Below, piece after piece: positions 18,278-28,147 of a stretch of DNA of 64,000 nt; position 1 is the stretch's first letter; every line of letters begins with the position of its first letter. Source of the stretch: Lautropia sp. (lineage in GTDB: Bacteria; Pseudomonadota; Gammaproteobacteria; Burkholderiales; Burkholderiaceae_E); the NCBI GenBank assembly GCA_030528325.1, contig JAUMZD010000011.1, positions 1-64,000 on the forward strand. Direction: 5' to 3'. The notes beneath the pieces were generated by a model that ran no database searches, had not been told where the DNA came from, and saw nothing but the letters and a program-made list of their open reading frames with translations. A program made the position numbers and the translations under genes.

Positions 18278-19819
18278 TCAGAATGCGCCGTTCTGTTTGA
18301 AGTCCTTGAGGACTTCATGCATCTTGGCTTCCACATCCTTGTTGTAAGCCTTGTTGCGCTCCAACTCGGTCACAAAGTCCGGGTACTTGCTCTGGACGAA
18401 TTCGTGCATGGCACGGTCGACGGCCAGTGCCTTTTCGACCGGCACATCCTCGTAGTACTTGTTGTCCGCGGCGAACAGTGTCAGGGCCTGCTGCCAGACC
18501 TGCAGCGGGGCGTACTGGGCCTGCTTCATCAGCTCGGTCACGAGACGGCCGTGATCCAGCTGCTTGCGGGTGCTTTCCTCCAGATCAGAAGCAAACTGGG
18601 CAAAGGCTGCCAACTCGCGATACTGGGCCAGCGCGATACGGGAACCACCAGCCAGTTTCTTGATCAGACCGGTCTGGGCGGCGCCGCCCACCCGGGACAC
18701 CGAAATGCCGGGGTTCACGGCAGGACGGATACCGGCGTTGAACAGGTCGCTTTCCAGGAAGATCTGACCGTCGGTGATCGAAATCACGTTCGTCGGAACG
18801 AATGCAGACACGTCACCGGCCTGCGTCTCGATGATCGGCAGGGCGGTCAGTGAACCGGTCTTGCCTTTCACTTCACCGTTGGTGAAGGCTTCGACATAGT
18901 CGGCATTCACCCGGGCTGCACGCTCGAGCAGGCGGGAGTGCAGATAGAACACGTCCCCCGGATAGGCTTCACGACCGGGCGGACGACGCAGCAGCAGCGA
19001 CACCTGCCGATAGGCCCAGGCCTGCTTGGTCAGGTCATCATAGATGATCAGGGCGTCCTGGCCGCGGTCACGGAAGTACTCGCCCATCGTGCAGCCGGCA
19101 TAGGGAGCCAGGTACTGCATGGCGGCGGATTCGGATGCGCTGGCAGCCACGACGATGGTGTATTCCATCGCGCCGAACTCTTCCAGCTTGCGAACCACGT
19201 TGGCAATGGTGGAGGCCTTCTGGCCGATTGCCACGTAGATGCAGATGAGATCCTTGCCTTTCTGGTTGATGATCGTGTCGACGGCCACGGCGGTCTTGCC
19301 GGTTTGACGGTCACCGATGATCAGCTCACGCTGACCACGACCGATGGGCACCATCGCGTCGATGGACTTGATACCGGTCTGAACCGGCTGATCCACGGAT
19401 TGACGGGCGATGACGCCAGGCGCCACCTTCTCGATCACGTCCGTCAGTTTGGCGTTGATCGGGCCCTTGCCATCGATGGGTTGACCCAACGCGTTCACGA
19501 CGCGACCGATCAGCTCGGGGCCGACGGGCACTTCGAGAATGCGGCCGGTGGCCTTGGCGATATCGCCTTCCGAGATGCTCTCGTACTCACCGAGGATCAC
19601 GGCACCCACGGAATCACGCTCCAGGTTGAGCGCCAGACCGAAGATGTTGCCAGGAAACTCGATCATCTCGCCTTGCATCACGTTGGACAGACCGTGGATC
19701 CGGCAGATGCCGTCGGTGACCGAGATGACAGTACCCTGGTTGCGGGAGTCCGCAGAAGCCTCGAGATTCTGGATCTTGCTTTTGAGCAGTTCGCTGATTT
19801 CAGCGGGGTTGAGCTGCAT
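18278..19819 (-). CDS. atpA: ATP synthase F1 alpha subunit
   Basis: A 513-residue non-catalytic nucleotide-binding subunit of F1. The P loop is GDRQTGKT (169-176), and the arginine-finger region [17 protein letters not shown] is intact. Length equals that of the usual proteobacterial protein. It follows atpH after 12 bases and precedes atpG after about 70 bases. Confidence 0.98.
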   Translation of the reverse strand: MQLNPAEISELLKSKIQNLEASADSRNQGTVISVTDGICRIHGLSNVMQGEMIEFPGNIFGLALNLERDSVGAVILGEYESISEGDIAKATGRILEVPVGPELIGRVVNALGQPIDGKGPINAKLTDVIEKVAPGVIARQSVDQPVQTGIKSIDAMVPIGRGQRELIIGDRQTGKTAVAVDTIINQKGKDLICIYVAIGQKASTIANVVRKLEEFGAMEYTIVVAASASESAAMQYLAPYAGCTMGEYFRDRGQDALIIYDDLTKQAWAYRQVSLLLRRPPGREAYPGDVFYLHSRLLERAARVNADYVEAFTNGEVKGKTGSLTALPIIETQAGDVSAFVPTNVISITDGQIFLESDLFNAGIRPAVNPGISVSRVGGAAQTGLIKKLAGGSRIALAQYRELAAFAQFASDLEESTRKQLDHGRLVTELMKQAQYAPLQVWQQALTLFAADNKYYEDVPVEKALAVDRAMHEFVQSKYPDFVTELERNKAYNKDVEAKMHEVLKDFKQNGAF

Positions 19820-19831
19820 GAAGAAAACTCC

Positions 19832-20365
19832 TTATTTCGTCAGGGTCGTGGCCAGCTGAGCGAGCTTGCCACGCACGGATGCGTCAATGACCTCGTCACC
19901 GATCTGAATCGAGACGCCGCCGATCAATTCGGGGTTCACGGTGGTGGTTGCCTTGATACCCTTGCCGAACCTGGCTTCCAGGGCCTTGACGATGTCGGCA
20001 ACCTGTTTGTCGTTCAGCGGGAAGGCTGAATCGATTCGAACCTCCAGAACACCGTCATGCTTGTTGCGGCTTTCTTCAAACAGGGCGCTGATGTCAGGCA
20101 GGAAGCCCAGACGACCGTTCTCAGCCAGCACCTGGACGAAGTTGCGCTGTTGAGGACCAAGGGGGCCGGCGGCCTCTGAAACGATGGCGGCAGCACGGGC
20201 GCGGTCAATTTTGGGATTGTCCAGAAGATCTTGTGCGGCATCCGCCTTCATGACCTGGGTCAGACGCGAGAGGGCGTCGGACCATTCGGCCAGTGAAGCG
20301 GTTTCTGCCGCGAGCTTGAATGCCGCCTCTGCATAGGGACGGGCGATGGTCAGTGCTTCCGCCAT
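19832..20365 (-). CDS. atpH: ATP synthase F1 delta subunit
   Basis: A 177-residue protein with the N-terminal helical domain (TIARPYAEAAFKLA) and the conserved C-terminal segment NPELIGGVSIQIGDEVIDASVRGKL. Delta joins the peripheral stalk b subunits to the top of F1. It lies between atpF (11-base gap) and atpA. Confidence 0.97.
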   Translation of the reverse strand: MAEALTIARPYAEAAFKLAAETASLAEWSDALSRLTQVMKADAAQDLLDNPKIDRARAAAIVSEAAGPLGPQQRNFVQVLAENGRLGFLPDISALFEESRNKHDGVLEVRIDSAFPLNDKQVADIVKALEARFGKGIKATTTVNPELIGGVSIQIGDEVIDASVRGKLAQLATTLTK

Positions 20366-20376
20366 GATGGTTGGGC

Positions 20377-20850
20377 TTAGCGCAGCTCGTTTTTCAGGTT
20401 GGACAACAGATCGGCATGCCGTTTGGCGTCGATCTCGCGTTTGAGGATGCGTTCGGCACCGCTGACAGCCAGTTGGGCAACCTGATCACGCAGCTGGTCG
20501 CGTGCGCGTTCGGCAGCCAGGGTGGCTTCTTCTGCCGCAGATTTCTGGGCGGCAGCGATGATGCGGGCGGCTTCGGCACGGGCCTGTTCGATCAGCTCGG
20601 CAGCCTGCTTGTCGGCGCCGGCACGGACTTCCATGGCATTGGCACGGGCCTGCTGGAGTTCCTGCTCGACACGCTGTTCGGCGGCCTTCAGATCATTTTT
20701 GGCTTGGTCGGCTGCAGCCAGACCGGCGGCGATTTTCTTGCTGCGTTCATCCAGGGCAGCGGTGATCGGCGGCCAGACGAATTTGGCGGTGAACCACCAG
20801 AGTGCTGCGAAGATGAAGCACTGAACGATGATCGTGGCGTTTATGTACAC
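20377..20850 (-). CDS. atpF: ATP synthase F0 b subunit
   Basis: A 157-residue peripheral stalk protein. One N-terminal membrane span (INATIIVQCFIFAALWWFTAKFVWPPI) is followed by a long charged helix rich in Ala, Glu, Arg and Lys, expected to dimerise as a coiled coil. Length is typical for the family (E. coli 156). It starts at 20850, about 100 bases after atpE. Confidence 0.97.
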   Translation of the reverse strand: MYINATIIVQCFIFAALWWFTAKFVWPPITAALDERSKKIAAGLAAADQAKNDLKAAEQRVEQELQQARANAMEVRAGADKQAAELIEQARAEAARIIAAAQKSAAEEATLAAERARDQLRDQVAQLAVSGAERILKREIDAKRHADLLSNLKNELR

Positions 20851-20948
20851 GCTAGATGCTCCGTATCAAACTTGATACATGAGGCGACCCGGTGGTTGCC
20901 TCGTGGGGCAACCACCGTCTGCCTCTCTCTATCTACCGTTCTGACGGA

Positions 20949-21287
<339 letters not shown>

Positions 21288-21313
21288 TCATCGCCATTCA
21301 CACCGCACGGGGC

Positions 21314-22171
21314 TCAGTGAGCGTCGTGCGCCTGACCAAGGTAGATCAGGGTCAGCATCATGAAGATGAAGCCCTGAAGGACGATGATCAGGATGTGGAA
21401 GATGGCCCAAACCAGACCGAGCGAAAAGTGCAGGGCGGTTCCCCAGATGGTGGCGGTTGCACCGAGCAGCGCGAGCAGCATGAAGACCATTTCGCCGGCA
21501 AACATGTTACCGAAGAGTCGCATGCCGAGCGACACGGTCTTGGCGGCATACTCGACCAGCTGCATGAAAAGGTTGGCGACCCAGAGCAGCGGCTTGAAGA
21601 TCAGGCCGATGCCGCTGTTCGCCCCGGTGCCGAAGGGCGCAGCGATCAGTTCGTGGAAGAAACCGCCCTTCTTCTGCTTCATGCCGTAGTAGAGGGAGGC
21701 GAACAGAACCACGATCGACATGGCCAGTGTGGCGTTCAGGTCGGCGGTTGGCAGGATCCGCTGGTAGTCGGAGATGCCGACATAGGCGATGAGGGCAGGG
21801 AACAGGTCGACCGGAATCAGGTCGAGCGTGTTCATGAAGACGATCCAGACGAAGGCGGTGAGGGCCAGCGGTGCGATGTAGCGGACATCACCGTGCACGA
21901 TGGTGCGGGCCTGTTCATCGACGAATTCCACGAGGGACTCGATGGCCCCGGTGAAGCGGCCGGGAACGCCCGCGCTGACACGGCGGGCAGCCATCCACAT
22001 CAGGCCGCAGGCCAGGACACCCATCAGGATCGACCAGAAGATGGTGTCGTAGTTGATGAGGGAGAAATCGACGATGTTCTTTTGCGGGTGGCCTGACGAG
22101 TTCGCGTGACCGAGGTGGTGAATGATGTATTCGGCCGCGTTTGCCGGTCCGTGAGAGCCTTCTGTCGCCAT
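21314..22171 (-). CDS. atpB: ATP synthase F0 a subunit
   Basis: A 285-residue membrane subunit with about five to six hydrophobic helices that forms the proton half-channels. The essential arginine is in the LGMRLFGNMFAGE motif, and the C-terminal helix with FILIIVLQGFIFMMLTLIYLG matches the family. The histidine-containing N-terminus (EYIIHHLGHAN) is usual. It lies between atpI and atpE. Confidence 0.97.
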   Translation of the reverse strand: MATEGSHGPANAAEYIIHHLGHANSSGHPQKNIVDFSLINYDTIFWSILMGVLACGLMWMAARRVSAGVPGRFTGAIESLVEFVDEQARTIVHGDVRYIAPLALTAFVWIVFMNTLDLIPVDLFPALIAYVGISDYQRILPTADLNATLAMSIVVLFASLYYGMKQKKGGFFHELIAAPFGTGANSGIGLIFKPLLWVANLFMQLVEYAAKTVSLGMRLFGNMFAGEMVFMLLALLGATATIWGTALHFSLGLVWAIFHILIIVLQGFIFMMLTLIYLGQAHDAH

Positions 22172-22182
22172 CTTGGTATCTG

Positions 22183-22665
22183 CTACTGCGATATTTGGTT
22201 ATGAGACTGACGCCTGGATGCAGTCTGTTCGACGGCGTCCTCTGTCGTGTTGAACCAGCGGTGTCGCTGAAACAGGGCGAGCATCCAGGGCGCTTGCAGC
22301 GCAGCCACCATGCCCAGCAACATTGCCTCCCAATGTACCGGTGTCAGCCATTTGACGATAGCCATCAACATGACCACTGTCAAGGCGACCTTGATCAGCT
22401 CTCCCAGGAAGAAGGCGAACACGAAACTGCGTGCGGGCCGTCCCTGGGTGGCCCAAAGGCGCCAGGCAAACAAGGCATTGGGAATGAAACAGGCAGCCCC
22501 GCCCAGCAACGCATCCCGGAGACCAAAGAGACCCCAAAATGGTGTGCCGAGTATGGCCACAGCGACAACCAGCACGATCTGTAGGGCAAGGGCTTTCAGC
22601 ATGGCTCGTCTGCTCGTCCGTTCAGGGCCGCTGCGGATTTCCGCGTGGCAACCGAAGCATTGCAT
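22183..22665 (-). CDS. atpI: ATP synthase subunit I
   Basis: A 160-residue protein with four hydrophobic segments, in the normal first position of the atp operon, 11 bases before atpB. AtpI is thought to help assemble the c-ring. The start is uncertain: an ATG at 22602 (MLKALALQ) would give 139 residues, whereas the longer form adds a charged, cysteine-containing leader (MQCFGCHAEIR). Family members often carry about 20 residues before the first helix, so the long form is kept. Confidence 0.85.
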   Translation of the reverse strand: MQCFGCHAEIRSGPERTSRRAMLKALALQIVLVVAVAILGTPFWGLFGLRDALLGGAACFIPNALFAWRLWATQGRPARSFVFAFFLGELIKVALTVVMLMAIVKWLTPVHWEAMLLGMVAALQAPWMLALFQRHRWFNTTEDAVEQTASRRQSHNQISQ

Positions 22666-22864
22666 GGCGGCGGGGGACAGGTGTCAGCAACGCGCCATTC
22701 AGCGTGAGACTCGCGACCAGAAAAACCCTGGACCTTGCATGGACGGTGGATGTCTCTGCATTCATCAAGGCAATAGTGAGTATAAGGGGGAGCTTCGGTC
22801 TCGGTCAAAACACCTCAAGACTAAATTTTCAGGCCCCCGATAGATAGCGCGCACTTACTTCCCT

Positions 22865-22900
22865 GCGGATCATAATCCATAATTATGGATTATGATCCGC
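22865..22900. promoter_or_regulatory. Perfect 36-bp palindrome after parB
   Basis: GCGGATCATAATCCATAA is followed immediately by its exact reverse complement, giving an uninterrupted 36-bp palindrome with no loop. It begins 11 bases beyond the parB stop codon and lies upstream of the atp operon. A hairpin here could end the mnmG-rsmG-parA-parB transcript, although there is no T run. A dimeric DNA-binding protein is an equally good explanation. Confidence 0.7.
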
Positions 22901-22911
22901 CAAAGCCGTCT

Positions 22912-23871
22912 TCAGTGATCAGCGTTTTCACTCACGGCCGATGTGAGCTTCAGGCGGTCCAGTAAACCTGTGAAAGCATCGTTGCTGGAGAAGTGAATCA
23001 CCAGTTTGCCCTTGCCTCCAGCCTTGCTGATGATTTCGACCGTGGTGTTCAGATGGTCGGCAATGCGTTCCCGCAGGCGGGCCACGTCCCGATCCAAGAC
23101 CGTATCTGCCTGTCTTTTGGCAGAAAACTTCGCCTGTCCCTGGTTCTCTTCGACCTTCTGAGCGACCAGGCGTTCGGTTTCGCGCACCGACAGCTTGCGC
23201 TGCACGACCAGGTGCGCCATCAGGATCTGTTCGGCCCGATCAAGTGAGAGCAGAGCGCGGGCATGGCCCATCTCGATGTCGCCGGACAACAGCATGGTTT
23301 GCACCGTGTCCGCAAGGTTCAGCAGCCGAAGCAAATTGGAGGTGGCGCTCCGCGAACGGCCGATGGCCTGTGCCGCCTGTTCGTGGGTGTAGTTGAACTC
23401 GTCGATCAGGCGCTGGATGGCAAAGGCTTCTTCCAGCGGGTTCAGGTCTTCACGCTGGATGTTCTCGATCAGTGCCAGTGCCAGTGCATTCTCATCGCTG
23501 ACTTCCTTGACGATGACCGGCACGTTGGTCAATTGAGCCAGGGCGGCAGCGCGAAAACGCCGTTCACCCGCGATGATCTCGTAGCGACCATTCTCGATCG
23601 GACGAACGACCAGCGGTTGCAGCAACCCGTGCTCGACGATGGAATCGGCAAGCTCCTGGAGGGCGGTTTCGTCCATGCGGGTCCGGGGCTGATATCGACC
23701 CGCCTGCATCAGGTTCAGGGGCAGTTCCCGGATCGTCTCGTCGCCGGTGGTGGATGCCACGGCTGGCGCGGGTGTGGCGGCAGCAGCCGGCGGCTCATCC
23801 AGCATGGGGGTGTCGCCGCCCAGCAGTGAGTCGAGGCCCCGTCCGAGACCGCCTTTATGTTTCTTGCTCAT
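22912..23871 (-). CDS. parB: Chromosome partitioning protein ParB
   Basis: A 319-residue parS-binding CTPase. After a basic N-terminus (ParA-interacting) and an Ala/Pro-rich linker at about 25-45, the conserved CTP-binding box GERRFRAA is at 102-109. The helix-turn-helix (THEQAAQAIGRSRSATSNLLRL) is near 165-190, and a C-terminal dimerisation domain follows. It loads at parS and spreads as a clamp; five good parS sites lie upstream of mnmG in this window. The start is 11 bases after the parA stop. Confidence 0.97.
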   Translation of the reverse strand: MSKKHKGGLGRGLDSLLGGDTPMLDEPPAAAATPAPAVASTTGDETIRELPLNLMQAGRYQPRTRMDETALQELADSIVEHGLLQPLVVRPIENGRYEIIAGERRFRAAALAQLTNVPVIVKEVSDENALALALIENIQREDLNPLEEAFAIQRLIDEFNYTHEQAAQAIGRSRSATSNLLRLLNLADTVQTMLLSGDIEMGHARALLSLDRAEQILMAHLVVQRKLSVRETERLVAQKVEENQGQAKFSAKRQADTVLDRDVARLRERIADHLNTTVEIISKAGGKGKLVIHFSSNDAFTGLLDRLKLTSAVSENADH

Positions 23872-23882
23872 GTGTGGGTGTC

Positions 23883-24857
23883 CTATGAATGCTGTCCGGT
23901 GGTGGTGTCGGCCGTGCTCTCGGCTTGCGAGTGGCTGGCGGGTGATGCACTGGTGGCTTCACCGGTTTTTCGTTCGTCCCGCTTGCTGGAGGGTGGGGTA
24001 GCAGGCGGTCTGTTGGCATGGCCAGTGACTGGCGTGCCTGCGTTGGTCGGGGGTGTCTCCGCCCTGGCCGTTTTTTTCATCGAAGCCAGATAGGCAGGGG
24101 TTCGCTCGATCAGTTCGGAGGCGAAGTCGAGGTAGCCGAGGGCACCACGGGAACCGGGGTCGAAGCGAACGCCGGGCAGACCGTGGCTGGGGGCTTCGGC
24201 CAGACGGATGTTGCGGGGAATCACGGCCTTGAACACCTTTTCCTTGAAGTGTTCTTCCAGCTGCGCCGACACCTGTTGGGCCAGCGTGATGCGGCTGTCA
24301 TACATCACCCGCAGGATGCCCATGATCTTGATTTCGGGATTGAAGTTGGCGTGCACTTTCCGGATTGTGCCGACCAGATCACTGAGACCTTCCAGTGCGT
24401 AATATTCGCATTGCATCGGGATGATGACGCCCTGGGCGGCGCACAGGCCGTTCAGTGTCAACAGTGACAGTGAAGGGGGGGAGTCGATCAGGATGTAATC
24501 GTAGTCGGCCGCGACAGTATCGAGTGCATCCCGAAGCCGGCGTTCACGACGGTCGAGTTCCACGAGCTCGACTTCTGCGCCGGCAAGCTCGCGGTTGGCG
24601 GGCAGCAGATAGAAACCACCGGACTCGGATAGCTGACGAGCCTCATTGACGGTGGCCTCACCGATCATGACGTGGTAGACCGATCGTTGCAGGCGTCGCT
24701 TGTCGATGCCGCTCCCCATCGTGGCATTACCCTGGGGATCGAGGTCGACCAGCAGGACACGTTGGCCGAGTTGGGAAAGGGCGGCAGCCAGGTTGACCGA
24801 GGTCGTCGTTTTTCCGACCCCGCCTTTCTGGTTCGCAATGGTCAGGATGAGCGTCAA
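23883..24857 (-). CDS. parA: Chromosome partitioning ATPase ParA (Soj), with C-terminal extension
   Basis: The deviant Walker A motif KGGVGKTT is at 11-18 and the Walker B region YILIDSPPSLSLLTLNGL near 121-138; both place it in the chromosomal ParA/Soj group. ParA dimers on the nucleoid are stimulated by ParB to move origins. The usual length is about 260, but this protein has 324 residues. Residues 261-324 are a low-complexity tail rich in Thr, Pro, Ala, Ser and charged residues. It overlaps rsmG by four bases, so the two are translationally coupled. Confidence 0.96.
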   Translation of the reverse strand: MTLILTIANQKGGVGKTTTSVNLAAALSQLGQRVLLVDLDPQGNATMGSGIDKRRLQRSVYHVMIGEATVNEARQLSESGGFYLLPANRELAGAEVELVELDRRERRLRDALDTVAADYDYILIDSPPSLSLLTLNGLCAAQGVIIPMQCEYYALEGLSDLVGTIRKVHANFNPEIKIMGILRVMYDSRITLAQQVSAQLEEHFKEKVFKAVIPRNIRLAEAPSHGLPGVRFDPGSRGALGYLDFASELIERTPAYLASMKKTARAETPPTNAGTPVTGHANRPPATPPSSKRDERKTGEATSASPASHSQAESTADTTTGQHS

Positions 24858-25624
24858 GCGATTCTCCGTCTATCGGTTGGTTCGGAATGGGGGGAGCGCG
24901 CATGATCAGGGTCTTGCGCATGGGTTTTGCGCAGGATGGCCAGAAAGCGCTGTGTCTCGGGCAAGAGGGTAGGCAGGGTTTCAATCGCACGCAGACACAT
25001 GCCGGCAGGCAGTTCGCGTTGCTCCTCTGGCAGCCTTGCGCTCTTCATGGCAAATGCCAGTGAATGCTCACTCATGAAAGGGGCGCAGAGGGAAGCGTAG
25101 CGCCCCAAAGCGGTAAAGGCCCGGCAGATGAAATTGGGATCTTCGCCCCCCAGGTCGGCCTGATGGAGGTTTTCAATGCGTTCTGCGAACACGTTGACGC
25201 GCCTCAGCCCGAGAGTGAGGACTGACTGACGAAGAAAGGCAGCTTTCTTGCCGACAGGTTCAACCAGGGCGATGGGGCGCTCCGGGTGCGAGATGGCCAG
25301 CAGGATACCGGGGAATCCCGCGCCGCTGCCAATGTCCGCCAGCGGTGCTTCCTGTTCAGGCAGATAGCGCCGGATGACAGGTACGATGGCAAGGCTGTCG
25401 AGCAGATGCTCTTCCACCAGCACGCGCGGGTCACTGCTGCCCAGGAGGTTGTAGGTGCGATTCCACTGGAGCAGCAATGCAGCCCACTGGTTGATCTGCT
25501 GAAGCTGCGCGCCGCCAAGCGACAGATTCAGGCGGGTCAGCCCCTCCTGCAGAAGCTGGCTGTCCCGAGCTTCCCAGCGGGTATTCTGCCGTTGTGACGA
25601 GGCTGCGTGCCGAGGCTGGCTCAT
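24854..25624 (-). CDS. rsmG: 16S rRNA (guanine-527-N7)-methyltransferase
   Basis: RsmG (GidB) methylates G527 of 16S rRNA using S-adenosylmethionine. The SAM-binding motif [11 protein letters not shown] is near residues 97-107, followed by [13 protein letters not shown]. The protein has 256 residues, longer than the usual roughly 210 because of extra N-terminal and C-terminal polar stretches. It overlaps mnmG by four bases (ATGA) and parA by four bases, the standard coupled order. Confidence 0.96.
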   Translation of the reverse strand: MSQPRHAASSQRQNTRWEARDSQLLQEGLTRLNLSLGGAQLQQINQWAALLLQWNRTYNLLGSSDPRVLVEEHLLDSLAIVPVIRRYLPEQEAPLADIGSGAGFPGILLAISHPERPIALVEPVGKKAAFLRQSVLTLGLRRVNVFAERIENLHQADLGGEDPNFICRAFTALGRYASLCAPFMSEHSLAFAMKSARLPEEQRELPAGMCLRAIETLPTLLPETQRFLAILRKTHAQDPDHARSPHSEPTDRRRIA

Positions 25625-27549
25625 CCCTGCATTTCTCCCGCAACTTGATCCCGTCGCTTGCCTTGCTGCTTCTTCAGATGAACCAGCAACAGTGAAACGG
25701 CTGCTGGCGTCATGCCGGGTAAACGGCTGGCCTGACCAATACTCTGCGGCCGATGGGTTGAGAGCTTCTGACGCACCTCGGTTGAAAGACCGGCGATCGT
25801 ACCGTAGTCCAGATCCTCGGGCAGCACGGTGCTTTCCTGTTGTGCCATGCGAGCCACTTCGAGCTTTTGCCGATCGATATAGCCCTGGTACTTGATCTGA
25901 ATTTCGACCTGCTCCGCGATTCGGGCGTCGTTCAGTGCTTCCCCATCAAGAAGATCCGGGAGCAGTGTCCGCAACTGCGTCAGCGTGACATCAGGACGCT
26001 TCAACAGGCTATGAAGTGAGTGCTCACTTGTAACCGGTGAACCAATTGCTTCACTCAATCTGGCCTGTTCCACGACCCTCTCATTGAGATAGGTGGCGCG
26101 CATGCGGCTGATTTCATGCTCGATGGCATTGCGTTTCTCATTGAAGCGCCGCCAGCGTTCGTCGTCCACGCAGCCCATCTCACGGCCGATTTCAGTCAGA
26201 CGGAGGTCGGCGTTGTCCTCGCGCAGGCTGAGACGGTATTCCGCGCGACTGGTGAACATCCGGTAAGGCTCCAGCACACCCTGTGTGAGCAGGTCGTCCA
26301 TCATGACGCCAAGATAAGCCTGATCACGCTTTGGCGTCCACGGTGCCTTGTCCTGCACCTGACGGGCAGCGTTGAGGCCGGCGAGCAACCCCTGTGCAGC
26401 GGCTTCTTCATAGCCGGTGGTGCCATTGATCTGACCTGCAAAGAAAAGACCCTGAATCTGCCGTGTCTCGAGGTTGGGCTTCAGTTCCCGGGGATCGAAA
26501 TAGTCGTATTCGATGGCGTAACCAGGACGCAGGACGTGAGCGTTCTCAAGCCCTGTCATCGAGCGAACAACCGCGATCTGCGTATCGAAAGGCAGGCTGG
26601 TCGAGATGCCGTTCGGATAGATCTCGTGGGTTGTCAGTCCTTCGGGTTCCAGATAGATCTGATGGGAGGACTTGTCTGCGAAACGGTGGATCTTGTCCTC
26701 GATGGAAGGGCAGTAACGGGGGCCAACACCCTCGATCACACCCGTGAAGAGAGGGGAGCGATCCAGCGCCTGACGGATAATTTCATGCGTCTGTTCATTG
26801 GTGTGCGTCACCCAGCAAGGCAGCTGCCGGGGATGCATGCTCGCATCGCCCATGAAGGAAAATACGGGCACCGGATCAGTATCGCCCGGCTGCACGCCAA
26901 GGCGAGCGTAATCAATCGTCTTGCCGTCGATGCGAGGCGGCGTACCCGTCTTGAGACGGCCCTGGGGCAGCGACAGCTCGCGCAGTCTGGCTGCCAGTGT
27001 CTTTGATGAGGGGTCGCCAGCGCGGCCTGCTTCGTAATTGTCCAGACCCACATGCACCTTTCCGTTCAAAAAAGTGCCTGCTGTCAGCACGACAGCGCGA
27101 GCATGGAACCGAATCCCAAGTTGAGTGACGACGCCAACGACACGATCACCTTCAAGTAAAAGATCGTCAACTGCCTGCTGAAACAGGGTAAGGCCCGCCT
27201 GGTTCTCAAGACCATGGCGAATGGCTTGTCGATAGAGAACGCGGTCGGCCTGGGCGCGCGTAGCCCTCACCGCAGGCCCTTTACTTGCGTTGAGGATTCT
27301 GAATTGGATACCGGCCTGGTCGGTTGCGATGGCCATGATGCCGCCCAGCGCATCAACCTCTTTGACAAGATGGCCCTTGCCAATCCCGCCGATAGACGGG
27401 TTACAGGACATCTGCCCTAAAGTATCGAGATTGTGGCTTAAAAGCAACGTTTTGGCGCCTGTACGAGCCGCAACAAGACTGGCTTCCGTACCGGCATGGC
27501 CCCCGCCAACGACGATGACGTCGAAGGTTTCAGGGTAAGAAGTGCTCAT
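25621..27549 (-). CDS. mnmG: tRNA uridine 5-carboxymethylaminomethyl modification enzyme, FAD subunit
   Basis: MnmG (GidA), with MnmE, installs the cmnm5 group on U34 of certain tRNAs. The N-terminal FAD-binding motif [11 protein letters not shown] is at about 15-25, the family signatures [16 protein letters not shown] and [21 protein letters not shown] are present, and length is 642 residues as expected. It is the first gene of the mnmG-rsmG-parA-parB unit. A parS site lies 52 bases upstream of the start. Confidence 0.98.
   Translation of the reverse strand: MSTSYPETFDVIVVGGGHAGTEASLVAARTGAKTLLLSHNLDTLGQMSCNPSIGGIGKGHLVKEVDALGGIMAIATDQAGIQFRILNASKGPAVRATRAQADRVLYRQAIRHGLENQAGLTLFQQAVDDLLLEGDRVVGVVTQLGIRFHARAVVLTAGTFLNGKVHVGLDNYEAGRAGDPSSKTLAARLRELSLPQGRLKTGTPPRIDGKTIDYARLGVQPGDTDPVPVFSFMGDASMHPRQLPCWVTHTNEQTHEIIRQALDRSPLFTGVIEGVGPRYCPSIEDKIHRFADKSSHQIYLEPEGLTTHEIYPNGISTSLPFDTQIAVVRSMTGLENAHVLRPGYAIEYDYFDPRELKPNLETRQIQGLFFAGQINGTTGYEEAAAQGLLAGLNAARQVQDKAPWTPKRDQAYLGVMMDDLLTQGVLEPYRMFTSRAEYRLSLREDNADLRLTEIGREMGCVDDERWRRFNEKRNAIEHEISRMRATYLNERVVEQARLSEAIGSPVTSEHSLHSLLKRPDVTLTQLRTLLPDLLDGEALNDARIAEQVEIQIKYQGYIDRQKLEVARMAQQESTVLPEDLDYGTIAGLSTEVRQKLSTHRPQSIGQASRLPGMTPAAVSLLLVHLKKQQGKRRDQVAGEMQG
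26016..26027. promoter_or_regulatory. Palindrome resembling a SlmA nucleoid-occlusion site
   Basis: GTGAGTGCTCAC lies inside mnmG and is extended to AAGTGAG-TG-CTCACTT. It differs from the published SlmA consensus GTGAGTACTCAC at one position. Related sequences in this window are at 5854 (GTAAGTGCTCAC), 6058 (GTGCGTGCTCAC), 14803 (GTAAGTGCTCAC), 25060 (GTGAATGCTCAC), 38586 (GCAAGTGCTCAC), 39556 (GTTAGTGCTCAC), 42148 (GTGAATGCTTAC) and 50332 (GTGAGTGATCAC). A half-like match GTGAGTACAAAC is at 38028. The factor is inferred; no slmA gene is in the window. Confidence 0.5.
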
Positions 27550-27600
27550 GCGCCATTATAAATCGGCTCGCTTTGATTTTGGTATTTTGAAGATGTCTTT

Positions 27601-27616
27601 TGTTTCACGTGGAACA
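27601..27616. promoter_or_regulatory. parS site 1
   Basis: TGTTTCACGTGGAACA matches the ParB-binding consensus TGTTNCACGTGNAACA, with the CACGTG core. It is 52 bases upstream of the mnmG start. Confidence 0.93.
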
Positions 27617-27841
27617 GCGCGGCGTACGCCGTCATGGGATTGGAATCATAAGAATGTTGTAGTAGGGGGTAATGGGAGGGGGACGGGGGGCGACCAGCGG
27701 AGAGAAGAGTGAAGAAGAAGAGGCGTGTTGAAGTGAACTGCGCGCGGCCCAAGCCACAGCGGTGGAAACCTTTAAGATCCAGAGAATTGCTTGCGGCGGA
27801 TACTTTTACTTTAAATCCTTCAAACGCGTCTCCGACCCCTC

Positions 27842-28003
27842 TAGGAGCTTGGGCGGTAGGAATCGCGAAGGCGAAAATCGGCCCCGCCGAGCACAGTTTG
27901 TGCGCGATTCGCCGCCCTTAAGCCGGTGCATGGGGCAAGAAGCGGGTGCAAAATGGGCCGACGCGGCCGGTTTGCAGCCCGCGACTTTCCTGCCGCCAAA
28001 GCG
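27842..28003. repeat. Element A, full copy, inverted relative to the 13.8-kb copy
   Basis: Starts TAGGAGCTTGGGCGGTAGGAA, continues through GCGAAAATCGGCCCCGCCGA and ends near CTTTCCTGCCGCC. The order of internal blocks is the reverse complement of the copies at 13815 and 31082. The central hairpin is degraded here. Confidence 0.88.
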
Positions 28004-28147
28004 ATTGATCAAGAGCCAGATGAGCCATCACGTGTTTAGCCCAAAAGCCATCGTGTCCCTTTTAAGCAAAGTAGAGATTGTCCCCTGATGCAGAATGTGG
28101 CTGTCAGGCCGGAGCGAGGGAGGCATCAGGTGCAAGGGGTGATAGCG

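Noticed and set aside
27546-27752. Small frame upstream of mnmG containing FHVKQ
   Set aside because: The peptide is the translation of parS site 1; no ribosome site and no similarity.
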